From assembly GCF_000818395.1 (NCBI RefSeq), contig NZ_JWJG01000028.1, positions 1,022,726 to 1,086,725 on the forward strand: a DNA stretch of 64,000 nucleotides. Reading direction: 5' to 3'. The notes under the pieces are model-generated. The model did no database searches, was not told the origin of the DNA, and saw nothing but the letters and a program-made list of their open reading frames with translations. A program made the translations under genes and the position numbers. Source of the DNA: Noviherbaspirillum autotrophicum (GTDB lineage: Bacteria; Pseudomonadota; Gammaproteobacteria; Burkholderiales; Burkholderiaceae_D). Positions 1 to 8,036 of the stretch are shown here, one piece after another; position 1 is the stretch's first letter, and each line of letters opens with the position of its first letter.

Positions 1-81
1 GATGCAGAATGTAACGTGTTGGGCCTTTGTGAGCAAGCGTCGCGACACGACAATGCTCCAGGAAAAGTTCTTCACATATCC

Positions 82-90
82 TGTGGATAA
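82..90 (-). promoter_or_regulatory. DnaA-box-like site upstream of xseA
   Basis: The plus strand reads TGTGGATAA, the exact complement of the consensus DnaA box TTATCCACA. A second, weaker TGTGGGTAA follows at 95-103. The stretch 1-287 before xseA is A+T-rich and holds no convincing gene. One site plus a near match is not an origin; it may be a chance match or a site for DnaA-linked control. Confidence 0.3.
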
Positions 91-287
91 CTTTGTGGGT
101 AAAACCTGTTGCCGTTAGCAAAGTACTTGATTCAAAAGGCTTTTCTCTTACTGCTCAGAAATACATCAGTTTTAACTCCCTCTTTAAAATCAAAGACTTA
201 CAAACGCAAAATGTTTTTTGCAACGATTTATAACGGCCAGATGACGCATTGGCGCGGCTGTGGAAAGGTTTTGCCTTGGATGACCGC

Positions 288-1649
288 ATGAATACTGGCT
301 CTGCCATCGATAACCCTGACGGCAAGCCGTCGGTACTGACGGTGTCGGCCCTGAACCAGGCCGTAGCGCGCATGCTGGAACGCAATTTTCCTCTAGCCTG
401 GGTTTCCGGAGAAATTTCCAATTTCACGCGCGCCGCCTCCGGGCACTGGTATTTCACGCTCAAGGACGACGGCGCCCAAGTGCGCGCCGTCATGTTCCGG
501 GGCCGCGCGCAATACGCCGATTTTTCGCCGAAGGAAGGCGACAAGGTCGAAGTGCGCGCCTTAGTCACGCTGTATGCGCCGCGCGGCGACTACCAGCTCA
601 ATGTCGAAGCCATCCGGCGCGCCGGCGTCGGCAACCTGTACGAAGCTTTCCTGAGGCTGAAGGAAAAGCTCAATGCCGAAGGCTTGTTCGATCCGTCGCG
701 CAAGCGCGAGCTGCCCTTGTTCGCGAGAACGATCGGCATCGTCACCAGCCCGCAGGCAGCCGCCCTGCGCGACATCCTCACCACGCTGCGCCGGCGCGCG
801 CCGCACGTACAAGTAATCCTGTATCCGACGCCGGTGCAGGGAGAAGGCGCGGCGCAAAAGATTGCGCAGGCCATCGATACTGCATCCGCCCGTGCCGAAT
901 GCGACGTGCTGCTGGTATGCCGCGGCGGCGGAAGCATCGAGGATTTATGGTCGTTCAACGAAGAAGCGGTGGCGCGCGCAATTGCTGCCTGCGCCATGCC
1001 GGTGGTCTCGGGCGTCGGCCATGAAACCGATTTCACCATCGCCGACTTCGCCGCCGACCTGCGCGCCCCGACACCCACGGCAGCGGCCGAAATGGCTGCG
1101 CTGCCGCGCGCCGACTGGATGGCGACGCTGGAAGCGCATGCGGACGATCTGACGCGGGCGATGCGGCGCCAGCTGGCCGACAGTACGCAGTCGCTCGACT
1201 GGTTCTCGCGCCGGCTGGTCAGCCCGTCGGCCTATATCGGCCGCGAACGGCTGAAACTGCAAGCCTTGCAGGCCCGGCTGGGCCATGCCACGCGCGCGCC
1301 GCTTGAGCGTTCGCGCTTCGCGCTGGCCCATTTGCGCACCCGCCTGGCGGCGCAGCTGCCGGATACGGCCATGCCGCGTGCGCGCATCAAGGACCATGCG
1401 CGCTGCCTGGCCGCCTCCATGCACATGCAGCTTGGGCAGCGCCGGCAGGCACTCGACGCCTTGCATGCGCAGCTGGAGTTGCTCAATCCGCAGCGCACGC
1501 TGGAGCGCGGCTATGCGATGGTGCTCGACGCCAAGGGCAGAATCGTGCGCAGCCCAAAGGATTTGCATCCGCGCCAGGCGGTTACGATGCGGCTGGCGGA
1601 TGGCTCGGCGGAGGTTGGCATTGCCAGCGTGCAGCCGACGCTGGAATAA
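288..1649 (+). CDS. xseA: Exodeoxyribonuclease VII large subunit
   Basis: This is the large, catalytic subunit of exonuclease VII, which degrades single-stranded DNA from both ends together with the small subunit XseB (not in the window). The N-terminal OB fold (about residues 15-115) contains the VSGEISNF and GHWYFTLKD motifs. The catalytic domain holds [14 protein letters not shown] (about 217-230) and [18 protein letters not shown] followed by [10 protein letters not shown]. At 453 aa the protein is close to the 456 aa of the E. coli enzyme. I chose the ATG at 288; an in-frame TTG at 249 would add 13 residues that do not look like the family's N-terminus. It is followed 146 bp later by sodB, an arrangement common in Burkholderiales. 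Confidence 0.97.
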   Translation: MNTGSAIDNPDGKPSVLTVSALNQAVARMLERNFPLAWVSGEISNFTRAASGHWYFTLKDDGAQVRAVMFRGRAQYADFSPKEGDKVEVRALVTLYAPRGDYQLNVEAIRRAGVGNLYEAFLRLKEKLNAEGLFDPSRKRELPLFARTIGIVTSPQAAALRDILTTLRRRAPHVQVILYPTPVQGEGAAQKIAQAIDTASARAECDVLLVCRGGGSIEDLWSFNEEAVARAIAACAMPVVSGVGHETDFTIADFAADLRAPTPTAAAEMAALPRADWMATLEAHADDLTRAMRRQLADSTQSLDWFSRRLVSPSAYIGRERLKLQALQARLGHATRAPLERSRFALAHLRTRLAAQLPDTAMPRARIKDHARCLAASMHMQLGQRRQALDALHAQLELLNPQRTLERGYAMVLDAKGRIVRSPKDLHPRQAVTMRLADGSAEVGIASVQPTLE

Positions 1650-1795
1650 CGGACTGCCCCCGTCGAGGCCGGAAAGTTCCAGTGCCTGCTTGGCGATGCA
1701 TCAAACTGCGGCTTCATGCAGCCAATTCGCATCCGACATACAATTGATATCTTACAAAAACGACAGCAACCCAAAAAATAGAAAGGAAGAGCACC

Positions 1796-2374
1796 ATGGA
1801 ACATACCCTCCCCCCACTGCCGTATGCGAAGGACGCGCTGCAGCCGCACATGTCTCAGGAAACCCTTGAGTATCACTACGGCAAGCACCATCAGACCTAC
1901 GTCACCAACCTGAACAACCTGATCAAGGGCACCGAATTCGAAAACGCGTCCCTGGAAGACATCATCAGGAAGTCGTCCGGCGGCCTGTTCAACAATTCCG
2001 CCCAGGTGTGGAACCACACGTTCTTCTGGAACTGCCTCAAGCCGAATGGCGGCGGCGCTCCGAACGGCGCGGTCGCCGACGCGATCAACAAGAAATGGGG
2101 TTCGTTCGACAAGTTCAAGGAAGAATTCACCAAGTCCGCCGTGACTAACTTCGGTTCCGGCTGGACCTGGCTGGTCAAGAAGGCCGACGGCTCGGTGGAT
2201 ATCGTCAACACGTCCAACGCCGGCACGCCGCTGACCACGGCCGACAAGCCGCTGCTGACCTGCGACGTGTGGGAGCATGCGTACTACATCGACTACCGCA
2301 ATGCCCGTCCGAAGTTCCTCGAGGCTTTCTGGAACCTTGTGAACTGGGATTTCGTGGCGAAGAACTTCGCCTGA
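1796..2374 (+). CDS. sodB: Superoxide dismutase [Fe]
   Basis: Cytosolic iron superoxide dismutase, 192 aa, converting superoxide to hydrogen peroxide and oxygen. The four metal ligands are visible as His27, His74, Asp157 and His161 (in [11 protein letters not shown]). Gln70 in the NNSAQVWNH motif is the residue position typical of the iron rather than the manganese type. A GGAAGAG ribosome-binding site precedes the ATG. The gene is monocistronic: a strong hairpin terminator lies about 50 bp after the stop codon. Length and motifs match the family fully. Confidence 0.98.
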   Translation: MEHTLPPLPYAKDALQPHMSQETLEYHYGKHHQTYVTNLNNLIKGTEFENASLEDIIRKSSGGLFNNSAQVWNHTFFWNCLKPNGGGAPNGAVADAINKKWGSFDKFKEEFTKSAVTNFGSGWTWLVKKADGSVDIVNTSNAGTPLTTADKPLLTCDVWEHAYYIDYRNARPKFLEAFWNLVNWDFVAKNFA

Positions 2375-2426
2375 TCGGCGTACGCCCCTGGGATACATCC
2401 GGCAATAGCAGGCAAGCCCAGACCAA

Positions 2427-2467
2427 AAATCCCCGCCCGATGAAAATTGGGCGGGGATTTCTTTTTT
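2427..2467 (+). terminator. sodB: Rho-independent terminator after sodB
   Basis: A perfect 12-bp stem, AAATCCCCGCCC at 2427-2438 and GGGCGGGGATTT at 2449-2460, encloses a 10-nt loop and is followed by CTTTTTT. The A-run on its left side could also let it serve the minus-strand pqqD transcript that ends at 2523. Confidence 0.95.
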
Positions 2468-2522
2468 GTCGGATAGGTGGCGCACCGCCGGGAAAAGAAG
2501 CGCCGCCGGGCGACCGTCACCG

Positions 2523-2840
2523 TCAGCAGCGCAGCCAACCCTTCGTGCGGGCGGTATGAATGAACGCCCTGGTGCCCTCGGCGATCTCGGCATCCGAGCC
2601 GGGGAAAGCAGCCTGAAGATTGGCCACAATAGCCGCCACAGTGTTCTGTCCGTCGCAGCGCTGCAGAATTTCGCCGGCCGACGGGTTCAGCTTGATCAGC
2701 CCTTCCGGGTACAGCAGAATATAGGCGCCCTGGCTGTCTTCCCAGCGGAACACGAAGTGCGGTGCCAGCCGAGGGCAGGCGTCGTCGCGGGTATCGGTGT
2801 GTATCGTCGTCATGATGGTATGGGCGCCGGGCGCAAGCAC
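2523..2840 (-). CDS. pqqD: PQQ biosynthesis protein PqqD (peptide chaperone)
   Basis: PqqD is the small RiPP-recognition chaperone that binds the precursor peptide PqqA and presents it to the radical SAM enzyme PqqE. The family core is plain: an aromatic-rich strand (HFVFRWE), then ILLYPEGLIKLNPSAGEIL and a helical C-terminus ending KGWLRC. The longest reading uses a GTG at 2840 with a GGCGAG-type ribosome-binding site (105 aa). An ATG at 2813 would give 96 aa, nearer the usual 90-95 aa but with no clear ribosome-binding site. It lies 38 bp downstream of pqqA on the same strand. Its enzymatic partner pqqE is more than 8 kb away on the other strand. Confidence 0.93.
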   Translation of the reverse strand: MLAPGAHTIMTTIHTDTRDDACPRLAPHFVFRWEDSQGAYILLYPEGLIKLNPSAGEILQRCDGQNTVAAIVANLQAAFPGSDAEIAEGTRAFIHTARTKGWLRC

Positions 2841-2878
2841 AATGGCTCGCCGCCCGGTCTGCCGCTCAATGCGCGTGG

Positions 2879-2953
2879 TTAACGCACGTAGACGTAGGCG
2901 GTTACCTCGAAGCCGAGGCGGATTTCGCAGTAGGCGGGTGTTTCCCAGATCAT
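2879..2953 (-). CDS. pqqA: PqqA, precursor peptide of PQQ (24 aa)
   Basis: A 24-codon gene, the ribosomal precursor of pyrroloquinoline quinone. The peptide starts MIWETPAYCEIRLGFEV and carries the diagnostic Glu16-x-x-x-Tyr20 pair that PqqE cross-links, inside the family signature GFEVTAY. A strong AAGGAG (complement of 2961-2966) lies 7 nt before the ATG, far better than the other sites in the cluster, as expected for an abundant precursor. It sits between pqqC and pqqD instead of first in the cluster. A further tyrosine at position 22 and a cysteine at 9 are differences from classical PqqA peptides. Confidence 0.95.
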   Translation of the reverse strand: MIWETPAYCEIRLGFEVTAYVYVR

Positions 2954-2975
2954 CGCAAGTCTCCTTAGATTGTGA

Positions 2976-2992
2976 AGCGGCGACATGCCGCT
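2976..2992 (-). promoter_or_regulatory. Stem-loop in the pqqC-pqqA gap
   Basis: AGCGGC (2976-2981) and GCCGCT (2987-2992) form a 6-bp stem around a 5-nt loop, just upstream of the pqqA ribosome-binding site in the 108-bp gap between pqqC and pqqA. It could be a processing or stability element that raises pqqA mRNA over the enzyme genes. This is inference from position. Confidence 0.35.
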
Positions 2993-3061
2993 CCTTGATT
3001 GATTATCTGTTTGGTGCGTATGCCGAACCAGCGCGGTTTCGCCAAAAGCCGCTCATGAAAA

Positions 3062-3820
3062 TCATGACCGGACGGTGCCGCGTTCCATCGGCGCATAGCG
3101 TCCCCAACCGTCAATTTGAACGTCGGCATAGGCAAGCATCATCGCGTCGAGCATGGACCACAGGATGTCGAGCTTGAACTGCAGGATCTGCAGCGCGCGC
3201 TCCTGCTGCTCACGCGTATTGAAATGGCCAAGGGTGATGCGCAGGCCGTTGACTACGTCGCGCGGCGCCTCGCTCAGGCGCCGGCGGAAGTAGTCGTAGC
3301 CCGCTGGCTCGATCCAAGGGTAATGCCGCGGCCAGAAATCGAGGCGGGATTGGTGGATGGTCGGTGCGAACAGCTCGGTGAGCGACGCCGCGGCCGCTTC
3401 CTGCCAGGGCCGCTGACGGGCGAAATTGACGTAGGCATCCACGGCGAAACGCACGCCGGGCAGCACCAGCTCTTGCGACACGGCTTTCTCGCGCGGCAGA
3501 CCGACCGCCTCGCCCAGGCGCAGCCAGGCCTCGATGCCCCCCTCGTCGCCGTCGCAGCCGTCGTGATCCAGAATCCGCTGCACCCAATGGCGGCGCACTT
3601 CGCGCTCGGGGCAGTTGGCAAGAATGGCGGCATCCTTGATCGGAATATTGATCTGGTAGTAGTAGCGGTTGGCTACCCAGCCCTGGATCTGTTCCCGGCT
3701 GAGCTGGCCGCGATGCATCATTACCTGGAACGGATGGTGGATGTGGTAGCGCTCTCCCATCGCACGCAGCTGCGCTTCGAATTCCTCGCCGCTCCAGGGC
3801 GGATTCTCGATCATGTTCAT
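3062..3820 (-). CDS. pqqC: Pyrroloquinoline-quinone synthase PqqC
   Basis: Cofactor-free oxidase that performs the last step of PQQ synthesis, ring closure and eight-electron oxidation of AHQQ using O2. It is a 252-aa all-helical protein, the usual length. Family motifs are YHIHHPF (residues 25-31), [12 protein letters not shown] (52-63) and the active-site histidine in LDHDG (His86). The ATG at 3820 overlaps the pqqB stop codon in an ATGA, so the two are translationally coupled. A second ATG six bases later is possible. Confidence 0.97.
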   Translation of the reverse strand: MNMIENPPWSGEEFEAQLRAMGERYHIHHPFQVMMHRGQLSREQIQGWVANRYYYQINIPIKDAAILANCPEREVRRHWVQRILDHDGCDGDEGGIEAWLRLGEAVGLPREKAVSQELVLPGVRFAVDAYVNFARQRPWQEAAAASLTELFAPTIHQSRLDFWPRHYPWIEPAGYDYFRRRLSEAPRDVVNGLRITLGHFNTREQQERALQILQFKLDILWSMLDAMMLAYADVQIDGWGRYAPMERGTVRS

Positions 3821-4743
3821 GGTTCGTCTCCGGTGTCGATCAGCATGCCATCCCACGCCACCTCGATGCCGTTTCGCGCCAGCTCAGCCCGCTGCGCCGA
3901 ATCCTCGTCGAGAATGGGGTTGGTATTGTTAATGTGGATCAGGACCTTGCGCGGCTTCTCAAAGCGCGACAGCAGCGCGATCATGCCGTCCGGTCCGCTC
4001 TGCGGAAGATGCCCGATGGCGCGCGCGGTCTTGGCGGACAGGCCGAGCTGGATCATCTCGTCATCGGTCCAGAAGGTGCCGTCGAGCAGGACGCAGTCGG
4101 CGTCGGCAAGATAGGGTTCCAGGTGCGGCTCCATGGCGCCGAAGCCCGGCGCGTAGAAAATCTTTTTCCCGCTCGCGATTTCCTCGATCAGCACGCCGAT
4201 GTTATCGCCCGGATGCGCATGATGGCGATGCGGCGAATACGGCGGCGCCATGCTGGTCAGCGGCACCGGCGTAAACCGCACGCCGTCGAGCGCGGGGATG
4301 GTGAACGCCGTCGGCGGCGCCACCCGCAGCGGCTGCCAGCTCACGGTGCAAAAGTGCGACAGCACCTCGAAGACGGGATTGCCGCACGTGAGGTCTTCCC
4401 GCACCTGCGGCGTGCACCATACGTCGAGCGGCTTGCCTTCCCTTAGCATGAACAGGCCCGTGGTGTGATCGATCTGGGCATCCATCAGCACCACCGCGGC
4501 AATGCCGGTGTCGCGCAGTCCCCTGCCCGGCTGCAGGCAGGGATTGGCGCGGATCTGGGCGTGGATGTCGGGCGACGCATTGAACAGCACCCAGTCGCTG
4601 CCGGTGACGCTGACGGCAATCGACGATTGGGTGCTCGGGCGCGCCCGCACGCGGCCTTGCCGCACGCCGTCGCAGTTGTGGCAGTTGCAGTTCCATTGCG
4701 GGAAGCCGCCGCCGGCGGCCGATCCGAGTACGAGTAGTTTCAT
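3817..4743 (-). CDS. pqqB: PQQ biosynthesis protein PqqB
   Basis: PqqB is a metallo-beta-lactamase-fold protein that hydroxylates the tyrosine part of the cross-linked Glu-Tyr intermediate. The protein (308 aa) begins with [19 protein letters not shown], the family signature, followed by the CNCHNCDG cysteine cluster. Later come [17 protein letters not shown] and PHRHHAHPG, which supply the metal-binding histidines and aspartates. It is the first gene of the minus-strand pqqB-C-A-D run and is divergent from the histidine kinase gene at 4982. Confidence 0.97.
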   Translation of the reverse strand: MKLLVLGSAAGGGFPQWNCNCHNCDGVRQGRVRARPSTQSSIAVSVTGSDWVLFNASPDIHAQIRANPCLQPGRGLRDTGIAAVVLMDAQIDHTTGLFMLREGKPLDVWCTPQVREDLTCGNPVFEVLSHFCTVSWQPLRVAPPTAFTIPALDGVRFTPVPLTSMAPPYSPHRHHAHPGDNIGVLIEEIASGKKIFYAPGFGAMEPHLEPYLADADCVLLDGTFWTDDEMIQLGLSAKTARAIGHLPQSGPDGMIALLSRFEKPRKVLIHINNTNPILDEDSAQRAELARNGIEVAWDGMLIDTGDEP

Positions 4744-4838
4744 GGGCTCAGTATGCGTGCGGCCGGAAATGGGCCGCATGCGTGGATTCGCGAAATCGGC
4801 GTCATGGATTTCTGGAGCCGCGGTGCCCGATCGCCAGT

Positions 4839-4855
4839 TGTCCCAAGTTGGTACA
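4839..4855. promoter_or_regulatory. Candidate operator between pqqB and the sensor kinase gene
   Basis: A 17-bp near-perfect palindrome, TGTCCCAAGTTGGTACA, matches its own reverse complement at every position except the centre and one symmetric pair (TGTnCCAAnTTGGnACA). It lies 96 bp upstream of pqqB and 127 bp upstream of the kinase gene, so it could control both. A likely ligand is the LuxR-type regulator encoded at 6379, but that is inference. Confidence 0.5.
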
Positions 4856-4981
4856 GTTTGCTCGATTCTTGAACAGGTCAGGCGGCGCCGCAGCCGGCAA
4901 GCGCGCGTCGGCGGCATGGCGCGAAACTTGCCCTTATCTGCGGAACGGGACGGCGCGCCCGATCCGCAAGCGAGTGCAACC

Positions 4982-6376
4982 ATGATCATCAAACCACGAC
5001 TGGACGAGTTGAGCCTGCATACCCGCATCAGCCTGGTGCTGACGGCGCTCGCCGCGGCGCTGGTGCTGGCGCTGGGAAGCCTGTGGCTGAAGCAGACGCA
5101 CGAATCGATCCGCGAAGAAGTGCAGGCTGCCACCCGCGTGGCCGAGCAATGGCTGGGCGCAGCCGCCCTCGAGATGCGGGCGCAGTCATCCGCCTGGCCC
5201 AGCCAAAGGCTGCTGGCCCATCTCCAGGCCGCAGGCCGGATCCGCGCCAATGCGCTGGAAGCTGTCGATGCTTCCGGCCGGCGGCGCTATCTCTCGCCGC
5301 AGCCGACCTACAAGGCCGGCCATTCGGCTCCGGCCTGGTTCGCCGCCCTGGTCGAACCCGGATTCGCCGCACATCGCGTCGAGGCCGGTGAACTGACGCT
5401 GATCCTGCACCCGGATGCGTCGCGCGCGACACTCGACGCCTGGGACGATTTGTGCGCGATGGCGGGCTGGGCGGGCGTGCTGCTGGCGGTGCTGTTCTTC
5501 GCGGCGCGCCATGCGCTCGACCGTGCCTTGCGACCGCTTGGCCAAGTAATGGCGGCCCTGGACCGGACCGGCCGCGGATGCTTCGATACCCGCCTGCCGG
5601 TCTTTCCGGCGCCGGAACTCGGACGGCTGGCGAAGGCTTTCAACGGCATGGCCGATCGCCTCGTCGAAGCGGTAAACGACAACGTGCGCCTGAGAAGCGA
5701 GCGCGAATGGGCTGAACGCCTGCAGACAAAAATCGAAGACGAGCGCCGCGGTATCGCGCGCGAACTGCACGACGAGCTGGCGCAAGGCATCACCGCCGTG
5801 CGCGCGCTGGCCGGCGCCATCGCGCAGCGCAGCGCCGACCAGCCCGCGCTGCACGGGCCGGCCCAAAGCATCATCGCCGTGACCGGCCAGATGCAGGATG
5901 GCGTACGAACCATCCTGCGCCGCCTGCGCCCGCTCCAAGGCGGTCCCGGCGCCGGCGCGGACGACACGCTGCGCCGCTACCTGCAGGTATGGCAGCAACA
6001 CTATCCCGATATCACGCTCGGCATGACGCTGGCCGCCGGTCCGCTGCCGCTGTGCGACGACGCGCTTCAGGCCATTATGCGCATCACCCAGGAAGGGTTG
6101 ACCAACGTGGCCCGGCATGCCGCCGCGACGCGGGTGGAAGTGACCCTGCGCCGGCTTGGCGCCGGCGACGACGCCTGGCTGGAACTGATCCTTGCCGATA
6201 ACGGCCGCGGCCTCGGCGTTCCCTCGCCCGCAGCCGGCTGCGGCTTCGGCCTGGCCGGCATGCGCGAGCGCGTGCTCGCCCTCGCGGGCGAACTGCAATT
6301 CGATACGGCCGCCGGCAGCGGCACACGCCTGTGCGTACGGCTGCCGCTAACCACTGTCACTCCGATGGAGGAATAA
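4982..6376 (+). CDS. Sensor histidine kinase (HisKA_3/NarX type) divergent from pqqB
   Basis: Membrane sensor kinase of 464 aa. Two transmembrane segments (about 15-36 and 150-170) flank a periplasmic domain of about 110 residues that I do not recognise. A HAMP linker (about 170-225) and a HisKA_3 box RGIARELHDELAQG follow, with the phospho-accepting His at residue 263. The HATPase_c domain shows TNVARHA (N box), ADNGRGLG and a GFGLAGMRERV G box. Its response regulator begins 3 bp after the stop. The position between pqqBCAD and pqqE suggests control of PQQ synthesis or of PQQ-dependent dehydrogenases; the signal is unknown. The ATG at 4982 was preferred because upstream in-frame codons run into the pqqB promoter region. 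Confidence 0.92.
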   Translation: MIIKPRLDELSLHTRISLVLTALAAALVLALGSLWLKQTHESIREEVQAATRVAEQWLGAAALEMRAQSSAWPSQRLLAHLQAAGRIRANALEAVDASGRRRYLSPQPTYKAGHSAPAWFAALVEPGFAAHRVEAGELTLILHPDASRATLDAWDDLCAMAGWAGVLLAVLFFAARHALDRALRPLGQVMAALDRTGRGCFDTRLPVFPAPELGRLAKAFNGMADRLVEAVNDNVRLRSEREWAERLQTKIEDERRGIARELHDELAQGITAVRALAGAIAQRSADQPALHGPAQSIIAVTGQMQDGVRTILRRLRPLQGGPGAGADDTLRRYLQVWQQHYPDITLGMTLAAGPLPLCDDALQAIMRITQEGLTNVARHAAATRVEVTLRRLGAGDDAWLELILADNGRGLGVPSPAAGCGFGLAGMRERVLALAGELQFDTAAGSGTRLCVRLPLTTVTPMEE

Positions 6377-6378
6377 TC

Positions 6379-7026
6379 ATGAGCGCATCTCTTGCCGGTC
6401 TCAACATCCTGCTGACCGACGACCACGCCATCGTCCGCATGGGCTTTCGCCTGCTGCTGGAAGGCGCCGGCGCTACCGTCACAGGCGAAGCCGGCAGCGG
6501 CGAGGAGGCATTGCGCTTGTACGCCGAAGTCGCGCCGGACGTACTGGTGATGGATGTCTCCATGCCGGGCATCGGCGGCCTGGCGGCGCTCGAGCGGCTG
6601 TGCGCTCGCCATCCGGATGCGCGGGTGCTGATGCTCTCGGCGCACCAGGACGCGGTGATCCCCGTGCGTGCGCTCAAGGCCGGCGCCACCGGCTACCTGT
6701 GCAAGCGCTGCCTGCCGGAAGAGTTTCTTCAGGCGGTAAGGCAGGTGGCCCATGGGCGCCGCTATCTCGATCCGGAACTGGCGCAGCAAGTGGCGCTGGC
6801 CCAGATTTCCGGCACCGCCCATCCGGCCGATACGCTGACCGAAAAGGAATTCACCGTCTTCCTGCAACTGGCGAAGGGGCGCACCGTCAACCAGGTGGCG
6901 CAGGACTTCCATTTAAGCGCGAGCACCGTCGGCACCCACCTCTACCACATCAAGCAAAAGCTCAACGCCGCCAATGCAGCCGAGCTGGCGGTCATCGCCA
7001 TGCGTTCCGGGCTGATGGAGGCGTAA
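6379..7026 (+). CDS. LuxR/NarL-family response regulator
   Basis: Partner of the upstream kinase, 215 aa. The receiver domain shows the acidic pair Asp14-Asp15, the phospho-acceptor Asp59 in VMDVSMPG, and the conserved Lys in GYLCKRC. The C-terminal LuxR-type helix-turn-helix reads LTEKEFTVFLQLAKGRTVNQVAQDF and then LSASTVGTHLYHIKQKL. The start overlaps the ribosome-binding region of the kinase end (GGAGGAATAATCATG), so the pair is one transcript. The near-palindrome at 4839 is a candidate target. Confidence 0.94.
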   Translation: MSASLAGLNILLTDDHAIVRMGFRLLLEGAGATVTGEAGSGEEALRLYAEVAPDVLVMDVSMPGIGGLAALERLCARHPDARVLMLSAHQDAVIPVRALKAGATGYLCKRCLPEEFLQAVRQVAHGRRYLDPELAQQVALAQISGTAHPADTLTEKEFTVFLQLAKGRTVNQVAQDFHLSASTVGTHLYHIKQKLNAANAAELAVIAMRSGLMEA

Positions 7027-7033
7027 AGGCGAC

Positions 7034-7984
7034 ATGCACGAGCCGCTATTGCCAAGAACGGCACCTTTCCGCACGCACCAGCTGGACGTCGGCGACGGCC
7101 ATTCCTTGTACGTGGAAGAATGCGGGCGCGCCGACGGCATGCCGCTGGTTTTCCTGCATGGCGGCCCGGGCAGCGGGTGTTCACCCGAGCACCGCCGCTT
7201 CTTCGATCCATCCCGCTTTCGCGCCGTGCTGTTCGACCAGCGCGGCAGCGGCCGCAGCGAACCGCTGGGCCGATTGCAGGACAACACCACCGCGCATCTG
7301 GTCGCCGACATCGAACACATCCGCGCCGCGCTCGGCATCGAGCGCTGGCTCGTCTTCGGCGGATCCTGGGGCAGCCTGCTGGCGCTGGCATATGCCATCC
7401 GCCATCCGGCGCAGGTCGCCGGGCTGGTCTTGCGCGGGATATTTCTCGGTTCGGATGATGAACTGCGAAGCTTCGTGCACGGCGCGAATGACGCTGCACC
7501 GCTCGCATGGCAAGACTTTGCAAAGGGCATTCCGCCGCATGAGCGCGATGATCTGCTGCGCGCCTATACTGCGCGACTGTTGGCATACGACGCGGGCGCA
7601 GCGCGCCGCTGGCTCGATTACGAGCGGGCGCTGATGGGAGAGGCGCCGCTGGCGGATGCGCCGGACGCGCGGCGCCTGGCCAAGACCGCGATCCAGGCGC
7701 ACTATCTATCCAATGGCTGCTTCTCCGATCCGGATGCCCTGCTCGCCGGCTGCGCCGCCCTGCGCCATCTGCCCGTCTGTATCGTGCAAGGCCGGCGTGA
7801 CGCGGTCTGCCCGCCGGACGCCGCACGGCGCCTGCATCGCGCCTTGCCGCAGGCCGAATTGATCGAAGTGGAAAACGGCGGCCATAACGCGCTGGCGCCG
7901 GAGATGGCTGCGGCCTGCATCGCGTCGCTTGAACGCTTGGCGGGACGCGCCGGTATTAGCGTATCGAGAACCCACACTCGATAA
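7034..7984 (+). CDS. pip: Prolyl aminopeptidase (proline iminopeptidase)
   Basis: Alpha/beta-hydrolase of 316 aa (peptidase family S33) that removes N-terminal proline from peptides. The oxyanion motif HGGPGSG is at 42-48, the nucleophile Ser111 in GGSWGS, the acid in QGRRDAVCPP and the catalytic His in NGGHNAL near the C-terminus. It starts 7 bp after the response regulator and appears to belong to that transcript. No pqqF/pqqG-type protease is visible in the window, so this peptidase could help trim PqqA; that is inference from location only. Its last 22 bases are part of a direct repeat found again at 11175. Confidence 0.93.
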   Translation: MHEPLLPRTAPFRTHQLDVGDGHSLYVEECGRADGMPLVFLHGGPGSGCSPEHRRFFDPSRFRAVLFDQRGSGRSEPLGRLQDNTTAHLVADIEHIRAALGIERWLVFGGSWGSLLALAYAIRHPAQVAGLVLRGIFLGSDDELRSFVHGANDAAPLAWQDFAKGIPPHERDDLLRAYTARLLAYDAGAARRWLDYERALMGEAPLADAPDARRLAKTAIQAHYLSNGCFSDPDALLAGCAALRHLPVCIVQGRRDAVCPPDAARRLHRALPQAELIEVENGGHNALAPEMAAACIASLERLAGRAGISVSRTHTR

Positions 7985-8003
7985 GAACCGGTCACCTTCT
8001 CCG
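7963..8003. repeat. Left copy of 41/42-bp imperfect direct repeat
   Basis: This stretch covers the last codons of pip and 19 bases beyond, and matches 11175-11216 at about 35 positions with a one-base gap. The shared cores are CCACACTCGATAA and TCACCTTCTCCG. The two copies enclose the GGDEF/EAL gene and the small ORF at 10807, which suggests insertion or duplication at this site. Confidence 0.7.
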
Positions 8004-8036
8004 GTGATCTCCCTACCGCCATACTCCCAGAAAGTC

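Noticed and set aside
1-287. Replication origin suggested by a DnaA-box-like site
   Set aside because: Only one exact box and one near match, with no dnaA/dnaN, AT-rich unwinding element or box cluster.
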